A stretch of DNA of 64,000 bases, taken from contig NZ_AP019822.1 in NCBI RefSeq assembly GCF_007990505.1, positions 558,001-622,000 of the forward strand, in the 5' to 3' direction. Source of the DNA: Pseudoleptotrichia goodfellowii. Lineage in GTDB: Bacteria > Fusobacteriota > Fusobacteriia > Fusobacteriales > Leptotrichiaceae. The notes below the pieces were generated by a model. That model saw nothing but the letters and a program-made list of their open reading frames with translations, had not been told where the DNA came from and ran no database searches. The translations under genes were made by a program, and so were the position numbers. Below are positions 17,129 to 25,751 of the stretch, piece after piece (within the stretch, counting starts at the first letter, position 1; the number at the start of each line of letters is the position of its first letter).

Positions 17129-17380
17129 ATGAAAGTGAGAAAAGCGATAGGGTTGTTGGCAGGATTAGTACTGTTAATGACACAAATAAGTTACAGTGAC
17201 CCTGCAGTGGACAGATTATTGAGAGAAGCGAGAAAGAGACAGGCAGAGGAAGCGAAGCAGGAGAAGGTAGAAGAAGTGACAGTGGAAGAAACACCTGTTA
17301 CAACAGAAACACCAAACAGTATACAAAAGAGAGCGGCAGAAATAAAAGAGAATCACAAAGTAAAAAAAGTCAAGAAATGA
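17129..17380 (+). CDS. small secreted charged protein
   Basis: The 83-residue protein has a signal peptide (MKVRKAIGLLAGLVLLMTQISYS). The short mature region DPAVDRLLREARKRQAEEAKQEK resembles the beginning of the mature preceding protein (AQDVLRKAREDYYRQQKEA), suggesting an ancient duplication. A Thr/Glu linker and a basic KVKKVKK tail follow. No known domain was recognised. It lies 10 bases after the previous gene with an AGGAGG site, and its stop overlaps the next start (ATGA). Confidence 0.65.
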   Translation: MKVRKAIGLLAGLVLLMTQISYSDPAVDRLLREARKRQAEEAKQEKVEEVTVEETPVTTETPNSIQKRAAEIKENHKVKKVKK

Positions 17381-17601
17381 AGATGAAAAAAGATGCCCAG
17401 ATGCAAAAGAAAGCAGAAATGAGAGCAAATAAGGCAAGACAGAAGAACATGACAGAAAGTGAAAAGATGAATGTAGAAATACAGAGAATCAAAAAAAGAG
17501 TGGATGAAATAAACAACAATATAGAAACATTCCACAAAACAAATGAAGCGTTAGAGAAAATGGAAGAGAGACTGGAAGGTATACAAAGTAAAATGAAGTA
17601 G
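17377..17601 (+). CDS. small coiled-coil protein without signal peptide
   Basis: The 74-residue protein has no hydrophobic segment. Heptads run from about residue 27 to the end (MNVEIQRIKKRVDEINNNIETFHKTNEALEKMEERLEGIQ, in parts), so it should form a parallel or antiparallel coiled coil. It resembles the C-terminal half of a FadA-like protein and overlaps the preceding gene by ATGA. One possibility is that it and the previous frame derive from a single longer secreted coiled-coil protein split by a frame change. Another is that it is a cytoplasmic partner. Function unknown. Confidence 0.6.
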   Translation: MKMKKDAQMQKKAEMRANKARQKNMTESEKMNVEIQRIKKRVDEINNNIETFHKTNEALEKMEERLEGIQSKMK

Positions 17602-17640
17602 TATTTACTTTTTGAAAAAAGGTAGCGAAAAAACAACTAA

Positions 17641-17785
17641 CCTACTTTTTTAGGAAAAAAGTAACAAAAAATTGCTCAACACAAATTTTACATACTCAAA
17701 AATGCCCGTTCGCTATGAAAACAAAAAGGATGTTTTCATGACACTCACTAACACATTTTTCACGTTGTAAAATTATGATGTTGAG
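17641..17785. repeat. nested palindromic intergenic element, diverged copy 3
   Basis: The leading hairpin is TACTTTTTT/AAAAAAGTA at 17643-17663. The main palindrome runs from 17675 (CTCAACACAAATTTTAC) to 17785 (GTAAAATTATGATGTTGAG), with inner arms ATGAAAAC and GTTTTCAT. Layout and outer arm cores match the copies at 4988 and 11482, while arm sequences differ on both sides so that pairing is kept. Confidence 0.65.
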
Positions 17786-17850
17786 GGAAAAATATAATAT
17801 AAAGAAAGGAGAGGGATTTAAGAATAAGAAAAATCCCTGGAGTAAAATAT

Positions 17851-18093
17851 ATGAAAAAGATAGCAATAGCATTAGGATTGGGAGCATTGGCAGTATCATG
17901 TACAAATGCAAAGTTGGTAAACTACAATACAGATAGATTAGACAATATAGAAGCATATTTGAAAGAAAATAAATTTGTAAAACCTTCGGATAATTTGGAG
18001 AAATTGAAAAATGAAGGACAAATAGAATATACGACACAATATAAGTCATTGGAAAGAGAGGCAGACGCATGGAAAGAAAGTCAAGAGCAATAA
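17851..18093 (+). CDS. small lipoprotein of the adhesion cluster
   Basis: The 80-residue protein has a lipoprotein signal (MKKIAIALGLGALAVSCTNA) and a short hydrophilic mature part (NTDRLDNIEAYLKENKF near the start). Its position before an OmpA-like gene and a RadD-like autotransporter resembles the radABCD operon of Fusobacterium nucleatum, where a small lipoprotein gene precedes radD. Orthology is not proven. A GGAG site lies 8 bases upstream, and a GGGATTT/AAATCCC hairpin (17813-17837) sits just before it. Its end overlaps the OmpA-like gene by 25 bases. Confidence 0.72.
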   Translation: MKKIAIALGLGALAVSCTNAKLVNYNTDRLDNIEAYLKENKFVKPSDNLEKLKNEGQIEYTTQYKSLEREADAWKESQEQ

Positions 18094-18590
18094 TATTAAT
18101 GATGTTGTTATTGTTAGTTTCTATTCCGACGTTAGCATTTAGAAAATTGACGACAACACAGATAAGAGAGAACAGTATAAGAATAAATGCATTGGAATTG
18201 GATGAAATAGACATAACGAAAGTAAAAGGACCGAAAGAAGTAACGGTAGTATTGGATGAAAGATCATTGTTATTTGACTTTGATAAATCTAACGTGAAAC
18301 CTCAATATTACGGAATACTTCAAAACTTGAAAGAGTATATAGAAGTAAACGACTATGATGTAACAATCATAGGACATACAGACTCTAAAGGAACAAACGA
18401 ATACAATATGAAACTTGGAATGAGAAGAGCGGAAAGTGTAAAAGCAAAGATGATAGAGTTTGGAGTGCCTGCAAGCAGAATAGTGGGAGTAGAATCAAGA
18501 GGAGAAGAAGAACCTGTAGCAACAAATGATACAGCAGAAGGAAGAGCATTGAACAGAAGAATAGAATTTAAACTTGTGAGAAAAAATTAA
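18069..18590 (+). CDS. OmpA-domain peptidoglycan-binding envelope protein
   Basis: The 173-residue protein has a signal peptide (AIILMMLLLLVSIPTLAF) and a C-terminal OmpA/MotB domain from about residue 55. LLFDFDKSNVKPQYY, VTIIGHTDSKGTNEYNMKLGMRRAESVK and RGEEEPVATNDTAEGRALNRRIEF, read in parts, contain the Asp and Arg that bind diaminopimelate-type peptidoglycan. It should sit in the periplasm or outer membrane and anchor the envelope. No beta-barrel domain is present. The start overlaps the end of the lipoprotein gene, so translation is probably coupled. It directly precedes the giant autotransporter gene. Confidence 0.85.
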   Translation: MERKSRAIILMMLLLLVSIPTLAFRKLTTTQIRENSIRINALELDEIDITKVKGPKEVTVVLDERSLLFDFDKSNVKPQYYGILQNLKEYIEVNDYDVTIIGHTDSKGTNEYNMKLGMRRAESVKAKMIEFGVPASRIVGVESRGEEEPVATNDTAEGRALNRRIEFKLVRKN

Positions 18591-18720
18591 TAAACAAGAA
18601 TAAAATCTATTGAAAACAGACGAAATTTAAAAAACAGGATGAGAATAAGAGATAAAGAAGAAAAAGCGATAAGAAATGAGAGAAAAATAAAAGGAATTTA
18701 GTTATAGAAAGGAAGAAATT

Positions 18721-21700
18721 ATGAGTAATAACTTGAAAAAAATGGAAAAAGATTTAAGAGCTTTTGCTAAAAGATCAAAAGATGTAAAATATACAAAAGG
18801 TCTTTTATTCAGCTTTCTATTAATGGGAATGTTGACATTTTCCGATACATTGACATCACCTGAAGTTAAGAGCACAGAAAATGCTATAAATCAGACAAGA
18901 AAAGAATTGAATACATCAATAAACGATTTACATGTGGCGTTTAAACAGGCCAAAAGAGATAACAACAGATTATTGAAAAGAGCAAATTTAGAATTAATCC
19001 AATTAATGGAACAGGGAGACCATGTAGTAAAGTCTCCATGGAGTTCATGGCAGTTTGGTATGAACTATTTTTACAGTGACTGGAGAGGAACTTACAAAGG
19101 AAGAGGAGATAAGAAGGAGAAATATCCTTATGAAGGAATATTTGAAAGAAGTGCAGATCCTTTTGAAAGATATACTTCTCCAGAAAGTCCAAACTATGGA
19201 TTATTACCTACATCAACCAATCCATTTTCAGCTTCAACAACATCTAGAAGTGGATTAGGTTTAGGATATGGTATTGCAAGTACAGCACCAAAACAGGAAC
19301 CTCTAACAGTAATGAATGTTGATGCATCAATTAGACCAAAAGATGTATATAGAGATCCTGTAACAGCTCCTACAGTAAATGTGACGGCACCAGTGTTACA
19401 AGCATTAAATGTGCCTAATTTATTACCACCATCATTGGATATACCAACACCACAAGCGATAGTAGCACCAAATAAGACACCTAATATAGCTATTAATCCC
19501 ACTGTTCAATATAATTTTGGTGGTAGAAGTATAACAGGTGAAAATCCATGGACTCCTTCACATCCTGCTAAGAATCAAGATGGGTTAGGTTTAAATTATT
19601 GGTCAGGTTGGAATCCAAATACAAATACTGTAGATGGTTCAAAGTCAGTATGGTCTCGTAATGGTGGGACAGTCGTAGAATCTGCAGGCAGAGTTCCAAA
19701 TTTATTTTATTTGAATGCAGTAGATAGATCACAAGTAACAGGTATAAGATGGACATTTAAAAATGCTAATGCTGATGTAGCGGGTAATCCTAGTTGGAAT
19801 CCAAAGGGAACTTCAGCAATGCATACAGTATGGGATGGGGATATAACAAATGTAAATGTAAGATTACATGGGTATGCAACTTTTATTGCCGCAGAAACAT
19901 GGCATAATGGAAATGTTACAATTAATAATTCAACAGTAACTATTGAAAATGAATATAATAGTGTATTTTTTGGTTATCCAGGTTCATACTATACAATGGG
20001 TATAAATAATAATGATTATCACTCATATAACCAAAGAGGAGGATATTCAGGAAACTTAAAAGTAAATATAAATGCAAATAATAACTATATCCATAGTGTT
20101 ATGGGAGTTCAAGGGTCATTTAAATTAGATCATACAGGGGATTATAATATAAAAGGTAATGGTAACCTAGCTTATTTAGGAATAGGTTATACTCCAAACT
20201 GGCAAAACCTTAAAGGAAGTGGAGATGTTACAAGTAATCCAAATACAAATATGACACCTAGTATTCAATTAGGTCTTGGAACAGGAAAAATAAATGTAGA
20301 TGGAAATTCAAATGTTGGCCTATTTTTTGAAAATAGATATATTAATTTCCAAACAGGAGGACTTCTTCCTTTTGATACTAGAGGAACATTTAGTGCAGAT
20401 AATTGGAGAAAAAGTGTAATAGGTATCTATCAAGGAGAAGTAGCAGTAGGAATGAAAGTTGGAGAAAACTCAGCTTCAAAAGGAAATGTGGGAGTATACT
20501 CTAGATCAGGTCAAAGAGAGGGAATAGTTCCTGAAACAGACTTAGGAACACCTACAGCTGCACAAAGAACTGAGGCAAAAGGACATGCAGGTCCACAATC
20601 AAAAGGACTTCCTGATTATAATATAGATAAAATACATAATCTTGAAGTGGCAAAAACAGAAATTTATTTTGGTAAATATGCGGTTGATAGTATAATGTTT
20701 GCTGCAGATAAAGGATCAGTAATTGATGTAGCAAGACCAGATAAAGCAGATAAAAATTTAGGAAGAACAGCATATACTGAAGTTACTCCTTCTACAGAAA
20801 TAAGAGATGCGGCAACAGATGTTACAAGTTCTTATGATGATAATGCAAACCAAGCAGCAACAGGGACAGTTATTGCTTATTCAACTGGTGTATGGAATAA
20901 TGCTAATATGCCTGGTGGAGCAGCAGCAGGATTAACAAATAAACCAAGTGAAATTAATTTATATAAACCTGTGGTTATGACAGGAAGAGCAAAATTAGAC
21001 GCTTCTAATCAGTTAAATAGATCAGTGGCTTTAATAGGAGATAATAAAGGTATAGTCAATGCAAAAGAAAAAGTAACTGCATTAGGGTATTCTTCAATAG
21101 TAGCATTAGCACAAAATAATGGTGTAGTAAATGCAGCAAAAGATATTATTGCAAAGGATGGAGCAGCTGCACAAGATGCTGCAACAAAACCTTATTTATA
21201 TAATAATATAGGAGCTTATGCAGGAATAAATGGAAAAGTAAATGTTACAGGAAATGCTGATATCTATGGTATAGGTGCGATGGCATCAGGAGCAAATGCA
21301 GTAGCCAACTTGAATGGAACTAATAATAAAATTAGAACTGGTAAATCAGGAGCATTAGTTGCAACAAACGGAGGAGTAGTTAATTTTGGAGGAGGAACAA
21401 TAACTCATTCAGAAAACTTACCTGGTGACCATGATTCATCAACTCCATTTAATGCTGATAGTAGTTCTCATATTAATTTTAAAGGAGCTACAACATTAAA
21501 TATATCACATGGTGTATTAATCCCAGGAACGAAAGATGATTATGCAGCAGCACCAGGAACAACTAAAAAATATAATGGAATGTCTAATGTAACTGTAAAT
21601 CTTACAGGAGATAATGTAGTTTTAGCTTCAAATAATGGAATACATAAAGTATGGGATGGAACAACAATAGCAAATTTAGTTAAATCTACTATGAAAGTAG

Positions 21701-24700
21701 CTGCTTTTAATGCTAATGGACATTCGTACAAGATTTACTATATTAATGGACAATTTGATATAGACTCAAATATTGATGTAGGTAATGCATCAGACGACTT
21801 TAATAAAGTAGGATTATCAAGAGAAGTTGTTACTATAAATGCTGGTAAAACAGTTAGTTCGACAGTCGGAAAAGGATTAGCAATGGGATCTAATGATTCT
21901 GCTAATGCTGATGGGAATAACAGTAAGACTCAATTTATAAACAATGGAACTGTTGATATCAAGGGTGGAAGTTTATCAGCAGGAACAATAGGTCTTAATA
22001 TAAGTTATGGACAAATACATAACAGAAATATTGTCAATGTTGAAAATGGAATAGGTGCTTATGGAATAAATGGAAGTACATTAACAAATGATACAACAGG
22101 TAAAATAAATATTACTACTCAAGGTGTAGGAATGGCTGCATTTACATCAGCAGGATCGTTACAAACTTATGGAACAGATAAGAAGATTAGTAATGGTACA
22201 TTAACAGCAGCTGACAAGACATTTGAAATAATAAATAAAGGTCAAATAACAGTAAATGGAAATAAATCCGTTGGACTATATGGAGATACAACAAAAGCAA
22301 CATCTCCTTTATTAAGTGCTTCGAATGGAGTTATAACTAACAGTGGAAAATTAACATTAACAGGAGATGAATCAGTAGGAATAGTTTCTAAGAGAGCAAC
22401 AGTTGGTTTAACTGGAACAGGAAGTTCAGATATAGTTGTAGGTAAAAAAGGTATAGGAGTTTATGCTGAAAAATCACCAGTAACTATAAATTCAAATTAT
22501 GGAATAGAAGTAAAAGATGGTGGAACAGGAATATTCATTAAAAATGATGGAAGTACTTTAACTTCTGGTACACATACATTTGAATTAAAATACAGTGGTT
22601 CAAATACAGGAACAGGAGTAGGTTTATTCTATGAAGGTGGAACAGGAGCTAATATTGTAAATAGAACAAATGTAAAACTAACAGATACTGTTGGAACAAC
22701 TGCTGGACTTATAGGTGTTTATACAGCTGGTGGCGGAAAACTGACTAACAATGCAAAAATAACAGGAGATAAAGGTTATGGAATCATATCAAATGGAGCT
22801 GAAGTAGAAAATACAGGTGACATAACTTTAACAAATGCATTGACTTCATCAAAACCTAGTGTAGGAATACTAACACAAGCTGGAGATAAAATAACAAATA
22901 CAGGAACAGTAACTGTTGGAAACAATTCTGTAGGTATTTTTGGAAAAGAAATAGTGCAAAAAGGAACAGTAACTGTTGGTAATGGAGGAACAGGACTATA
23001 TAGTGAAGGTGGAAATGTTACTTTAGATTCAACAAGTAAAATAAACACTGGATCTAATAAAGCTGTAGGAGTTTTCACAAAAGGTGCTGGACAAACAATA
23101 ACTGCAAATTCAGGAAGCAGTATGGCAATAGGCGATAGTTCATTTGGTTTCTTAAATGAAGGAACAGGAAACACTATAAATAGTAATGTTACAAGTCAAA
23201 CATTAGGAAATGATGGAACATATATTTATTCAAGTGATAAAACAGGAACAGTAAATAATAATACTACATTAACATCAACAGGTTCATATAACTATGGTCT
23301 GTATTCAGCAGGAACAGTAACAAATAATGCTGATATAAACTTTGGAGCAGGAAAAGGAAATGTAGGAGTTTATAGTACTCATGGAGGAAGAGCGACAAAC
23401 TTAGCAGGAAGGAATATAACTGTTGGAGCTTCATATATAGATCCTAGTAACTCATTAAATAATAGATATGCAGTAGGTATGGCAGCTGGATTTAATGGAG
23501 ATGGTAATCCAGCAAAAGCTTATACAGGAAGTGTAATTAATGAAGGAACTATCAATGTAAATGGTGAACATAGTATAGGTATGTATGGAACAGAAGCAGG
23601 AACTAAAGTATACAATGGTACAGCAGTAGGTTCAACAGCAACAATAAATTTAGGAGCAAGTAATACAACTGGAATGTACTTGGATAATGGAGCTTACGGA
23701 TATAACTATGGTACAATTAGATCAGTTGGTAGTGGTTTAAGTAAAGTAGTTGGAATAGTTGTTAAAAATGGATCTACAATAGAAAACCATGGAAAGATAG
23801 AATTGTCAGCAGATGATGCAGTTGGAATTTTATCTAAAGGAAATGCAGCTGGAGCAAATCCTGGTATAATTAAGAACTATGGAACTTTCAATATCAATGG
23901 AAAGACAGATCCTAATGACTCTTCAGTTGTAAAAAAGGATTCTGGAGGACAAGATCTAGGAAAATCAATGGGAGGTGTTAAAATAGATGTACCTTCTGGT
24001 TCAACTGTAGGAACTATAACAGTAAATGGAAAACCAGTAGTACCGACATTAGCAACAACAAGTGCTAAAGAATATAAAGATATGGAAATATCAAAGATTG
24101 GTATGTATATAGATACATCTAATAAGAGATTTACAAATCCTATTAATGGTTTAAGTGCATTATCTCGTTTAAAAACAGCTGATTTAATAATGGGTAATGA
24201 AGCAGCACAAAGTACAACAAGTAAGTATATACAAGTTGACCAAAAGATATTAAAACCATATAATGAAATGATAAAGAAAAATCCACAAATCAAAAAATGG
24301 AATATCTATGCAGGAGCATTAACTTGGATGGCAACAGTTTCACAAGACCAAAATGATGGAACTATGAAGAGCGCTTACTTAGCAAAAATACCATATACTC
24401 AATGGGCAGGAAATGAACCGACTCCAGTAGATAAGAAAGATACATATAACTTCTTAGATGGATTGGAACAAAGATATGGTGTAGAAGAAATAGGAACGAG
24501 AGAAAATCAGTTATTCCAGAAGTTAAATGGAATTGGTAAAAATGAACAGATACTATTCTTCCAGGCAACAGATGAAATGATGGGACACCAATATGCAAAT
24601 GTACAACAAAGAATGAACAGAACAGGAGTATTATTGGACAAAGAGTTCACTCATCTGAGAAAAGAATGGGATAATAAATCCAAACAGTCGAATAAATTGA

Positions 24701-25530
24701 AAGTATTCGGAATGAGAGATGAATACAAAACAGATACAGCAGGAATAATCGACTATACAAGTAATGCTTACGGAGTGGCTTATATTCATGAAGATGAAAC
24801 AATAAAACTCGGAAACAGTTCAGGATGGTATGCAGGAGCTGTAAATAACAGATTCAGATTTAAAGATATAGGAAGATCAAAAGAAAATACAACAATGTTA
24901 AAACTCGGATTGTTTAAATCAAAAGCATTTGATGATAATGGAAGCTTGAACTGGACAATATCCGGAGAAGGTTACATAGCAAGAAGCAATATGCATAGAA
25001 AATTCCTTGTAGTAGATGAAATTTTTGAAGGAAAATCAGATTATACAAGCTATGGAGCAGCATTGAAAAACGAAATAAGCAAAGAGTTCAGAACAAGCGA
25101 AAGAACAAGCATAAAACCATACGGAAGTTTAAAACTTGAATACGGAAGATTCAATACAATAAAGGAGAAAACAGGAGAAGTAAGACTTGAAGTAAAAGGA
25201 AATGATTATTACTCTGTAAAACCTGAAGTAGGAATCGAATTTAAGTATAAACAACCAATGGCGGTAAGAACGACATTTACGACTACATTAGGTTTAGGAT
25301 ATGAAAACGAACTTGGAAGAGTAGGAGATGTTAAAAATAAAGGAAGAGTGGCATATACAGAAGCAGACTGGTTTAATATAAGAGGAGAAAAGGATGATAG
25401 AAGAGGAAACTTCAAAGCGGACTTGAACCTTGGAATAGAGAACCAAAGATTCGGAGTAACATTGAATGCAGGATATGACACAAAAGGAAAAAATATAAGA
25501 GGCGGATTAGGATTTAGAGTTATTTATTAA
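18721..25530 (+). CDS. RadD-like giant autotransporter adhesin
   Basis: The 2269-residue type Va autotransporter starts with a long signal region: a charged N-terminus, then the hydrophobic GLLFSFLLMGMLTF at about 28-41. The fusobacterial autotransporter N-terminal domain and a coiled coil (about 50-95) follow, then a Pro-rich stretch to about 265. The passenger, about 270-1800, is made of Gly/Asn/Thr-rich beta-helix repeats such as NTGTVTVGNNSVGIFG and NSGKLTLTGDESVGI. The last 300 or so residues are the outer-membrane barrel, ending in an aromatic residue (GLGFRVIY). It probably mediates adhesion or coaggregation. The passenger uses CAA and CCA codons more than its flanks, suggesting exchange of that segment. 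Confidence 0.9.
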   Translation: MSNNLKKMEKDLRAFAKRSKDVKYTKGLLFSFLLMGMLTFSDTLTSPEVKSTENAINQTRKELNTSINDLHVAFKQAKRDNNRLLKRANLELIQLMEQGDHVVKSPWSSWQFGMNYFYSDWRGTYKGRGDKKEKYPYEGIFERSADPFERYTSPESPNYGLLPTSTNPFSASTTSRSGLGLGYGIASTAPKQEPLTVMNVDASIRPKDVYRDPVTAPTVNVTAPVLQALNVPNLLPPSLDIPTPQAIVAPNKTPNIAINPTVQYNFGGRSITGENPWTPSHPAKNQDGLGLNYWSGWNPNTNTVDGSKSVWSRNGGTVVESAGRVPNLFYLNAVDRSQVTGIRWTFKNANADVAGNPSWNPKGTSAMHTVWDGDITNVNVRLHGYATFIAAETWHNGNVTINNSTVTIENEYNSVFFGYPGSYYTMGINNNDYHSYNQRGGYSGNLKVNINANNNYIHSVMGVQGSFKLDHTGDYNIKGNGNLAYLGIGYTPNWQNLKGSGDVTSNPNTNMTPSIQLGLGTGKINVDGNSNVGLFFENRYINFQTGGLLPFDTRGTFSADNWRKSVIGIYQGEVAVGMKVGENSASKGNVGVYSRSGQREGIVPETDLGTPTAAQRTEAKGHAGPQSKGLPDYNIDKIHNLEVAKTEIYFGKYAVDSIMFAADKGSVIDVARPDKADKNLGRTAYTEVTPSTEIRDAATDVTSSYDDNANQAATGTVIAYSTGVWNNANMPGGAAAGLTNKPSEINLYKPVVMTGRAKLDASNQLNRSVALIGDNKGIVNAKEKVTALGYSSIVALAQNNGVVNAAKDIIAKDGAAAQDAATKPYLYNNIGAYAGINGKVNVTGNADIYGIGAMASGANAVANLNGTNNKIRTGKSGALVATNGGVVNFGGGTITHSENLPGDHDSSTPFNADSSSHINFKGATTLNISHGVLIPGTKDDYAAAPGTTKKYNGMSNVTVNLTGDNVVLASNNGIHKVWDGTTIANLVKSTMKVAAFNANGHSYKIYYINGQFDIDSNIDVGNASDDFNKVGLSREVVTINAGKTVSSTVGKGLAMGSNDSANADGNNSKTQFINNGTVDIKGGSLSAGTIGLNISYGQIHNRNIVNVENGIGAYGINGSTLTNDTTGKINITTQGVGMAAFTSAGSLQTYGTDKKISNGTLTAADKTFEIINKGQITVNGNKSVGLYGDTTKATSPLLSASNGVITNSGKLTLTGDESVGIVSKRATVGLTGTGSSDIVVGKKGIGVYAEKSPVTINSNYGIEVKDGGTGIFIKNDGSTLTSGTHTFELKYSGSNTGTGVGLFYEGGTGANIVNRTNVKLTDTVGTTAGLIGVYTAGGGKLTNNAKITGDKGYGIISNGAEVENTGDITLTNALTSSKPSVGILTQAGDKITNTGTVTVGNNSVGIFGKEIVQKGTVTVGNGGTGLYSEGGNVTLDSTSKINTGSNKAVGVFTKGAGQTITANSGSSMAIGDSSFGFLNEGTGNTINSNVTSQTLGNDGTYIYSSDKTGTVNNNTTLTSTGSYNYGLYSAGTVTNNADINFGAGKGNVGVYSTHGGRATNLAGRNITVGASYIDPSNSLNNRYAVGMAAGFNGDGNPAKAYTGSVINEGTINVNGEHSIGMYGTEAGTKVYNGTAVGSTATINLGASNTTGMYLDNGAYGYNYGTIRSVGSGLSKVVGIVVKNGSTIENHGKIELSADDAVGILSKGNAAGANPGIIKNYGTFNINGKTDPNDSSVVKKDSGGQDLGKSMGGVKIDVPSGSTVGTITVNGKPVVPTLATTSAKEYKDMEISKIGMYIDTSNKRFTNPINGLSALSRLKTADLIMGNEAAQSTTSKYIQVDQKILKPYNEMIKKNPQIKKWNIYAGALTWMATVSQDQNDGTMKSAYLAKIPYTQWAGNEPTPVDKKDTYNFLDGLEQRYGVEEIGTRENQLFQKLNGIGKNEQILFFQATDEMMGHQYANVQQRMNRTGVLLDKEFTHLRKEWDNKSKQSNKLKVFGMRDEYKTDTAGIIDYTSNAYGVAYIHEDETIKLGNSSGWYAGAVNNRFRFKDIGRSKENTTMLKLGLFKSKAFDDNGSLNWTISGEGYIARSNMHRKFLVVDEIFEGKSDYTSYGAALKNEISKEFRTSERTSIKPYGSLKLEYGRFNTIKEKTGEVRLEVKGNDYYSVKPEVGIEFKYKQPMAVRTTFTTTLGLGYENELGRVGDVKNKGRVAYTEADWFNIRGEKDDRRGNFKADLNLGIENQRFGVTLNAGYDTKGKNIRGGLGFRVIY

Positions 25531-25544
25531 TAGCCTTGAAGATG

Positions 25545-25588
25545 AGAGAGAGTAATTTCAAAAGATTATGAAATACTCTTTCTTTTTC
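25545..25588 (+). terminator. terminator after the autotransporter gene
   Basis: AGAGTAATTTCA (25549-25560) pairs with TGAAATACTCT (25569-25579), followed by a T-rich run. Confidence 0.75.
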
Positions 25589-25678
25589 TATTTCAATTTG
25601 CTATAATAAGAAACGAGAGTTATTTTAAGTTTATATTTTGCTATTTATATTTCAAATACAGAAATTTTAATAGAAATA

Positions 25679-25707
25679 TTGACATAAAAGTTATTAGGTG
25701 ATATTAT
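25679..25707 (+). promoter_or_regulatory. promoter of the symporter gene
   Basis: TTGACA (25679-25684), a 17-base spacer and TATTAT (25702-25707). This lies over an upstream TTG-type frame extension and supports the downstream start at 25752. Confidence 0.6.
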
Positions 25708-25751
25708 ATTTGTATATAAAAATATTAAATAAAATACATTTAGGAGGAAAG

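Noticed and set aside
18941-25481. Many long minus-strand and alternative-frame readings inside the autotransporter gene
   Set aside because: They lie opposite a single uninterrupted 2269-residue frame with clear domains. They arise from repetitive AT-rich codons and have no ribosome sites or protein-like composition.
18721-25530. Repeats in the autotransporter passenger as a CRISPR-like or tandem array
   Set aside because: The repeats are protein-level beta-helix motifs (GTVTVGN-like) of varying DNA sequence and spacing, not identical DNA units with spacers.
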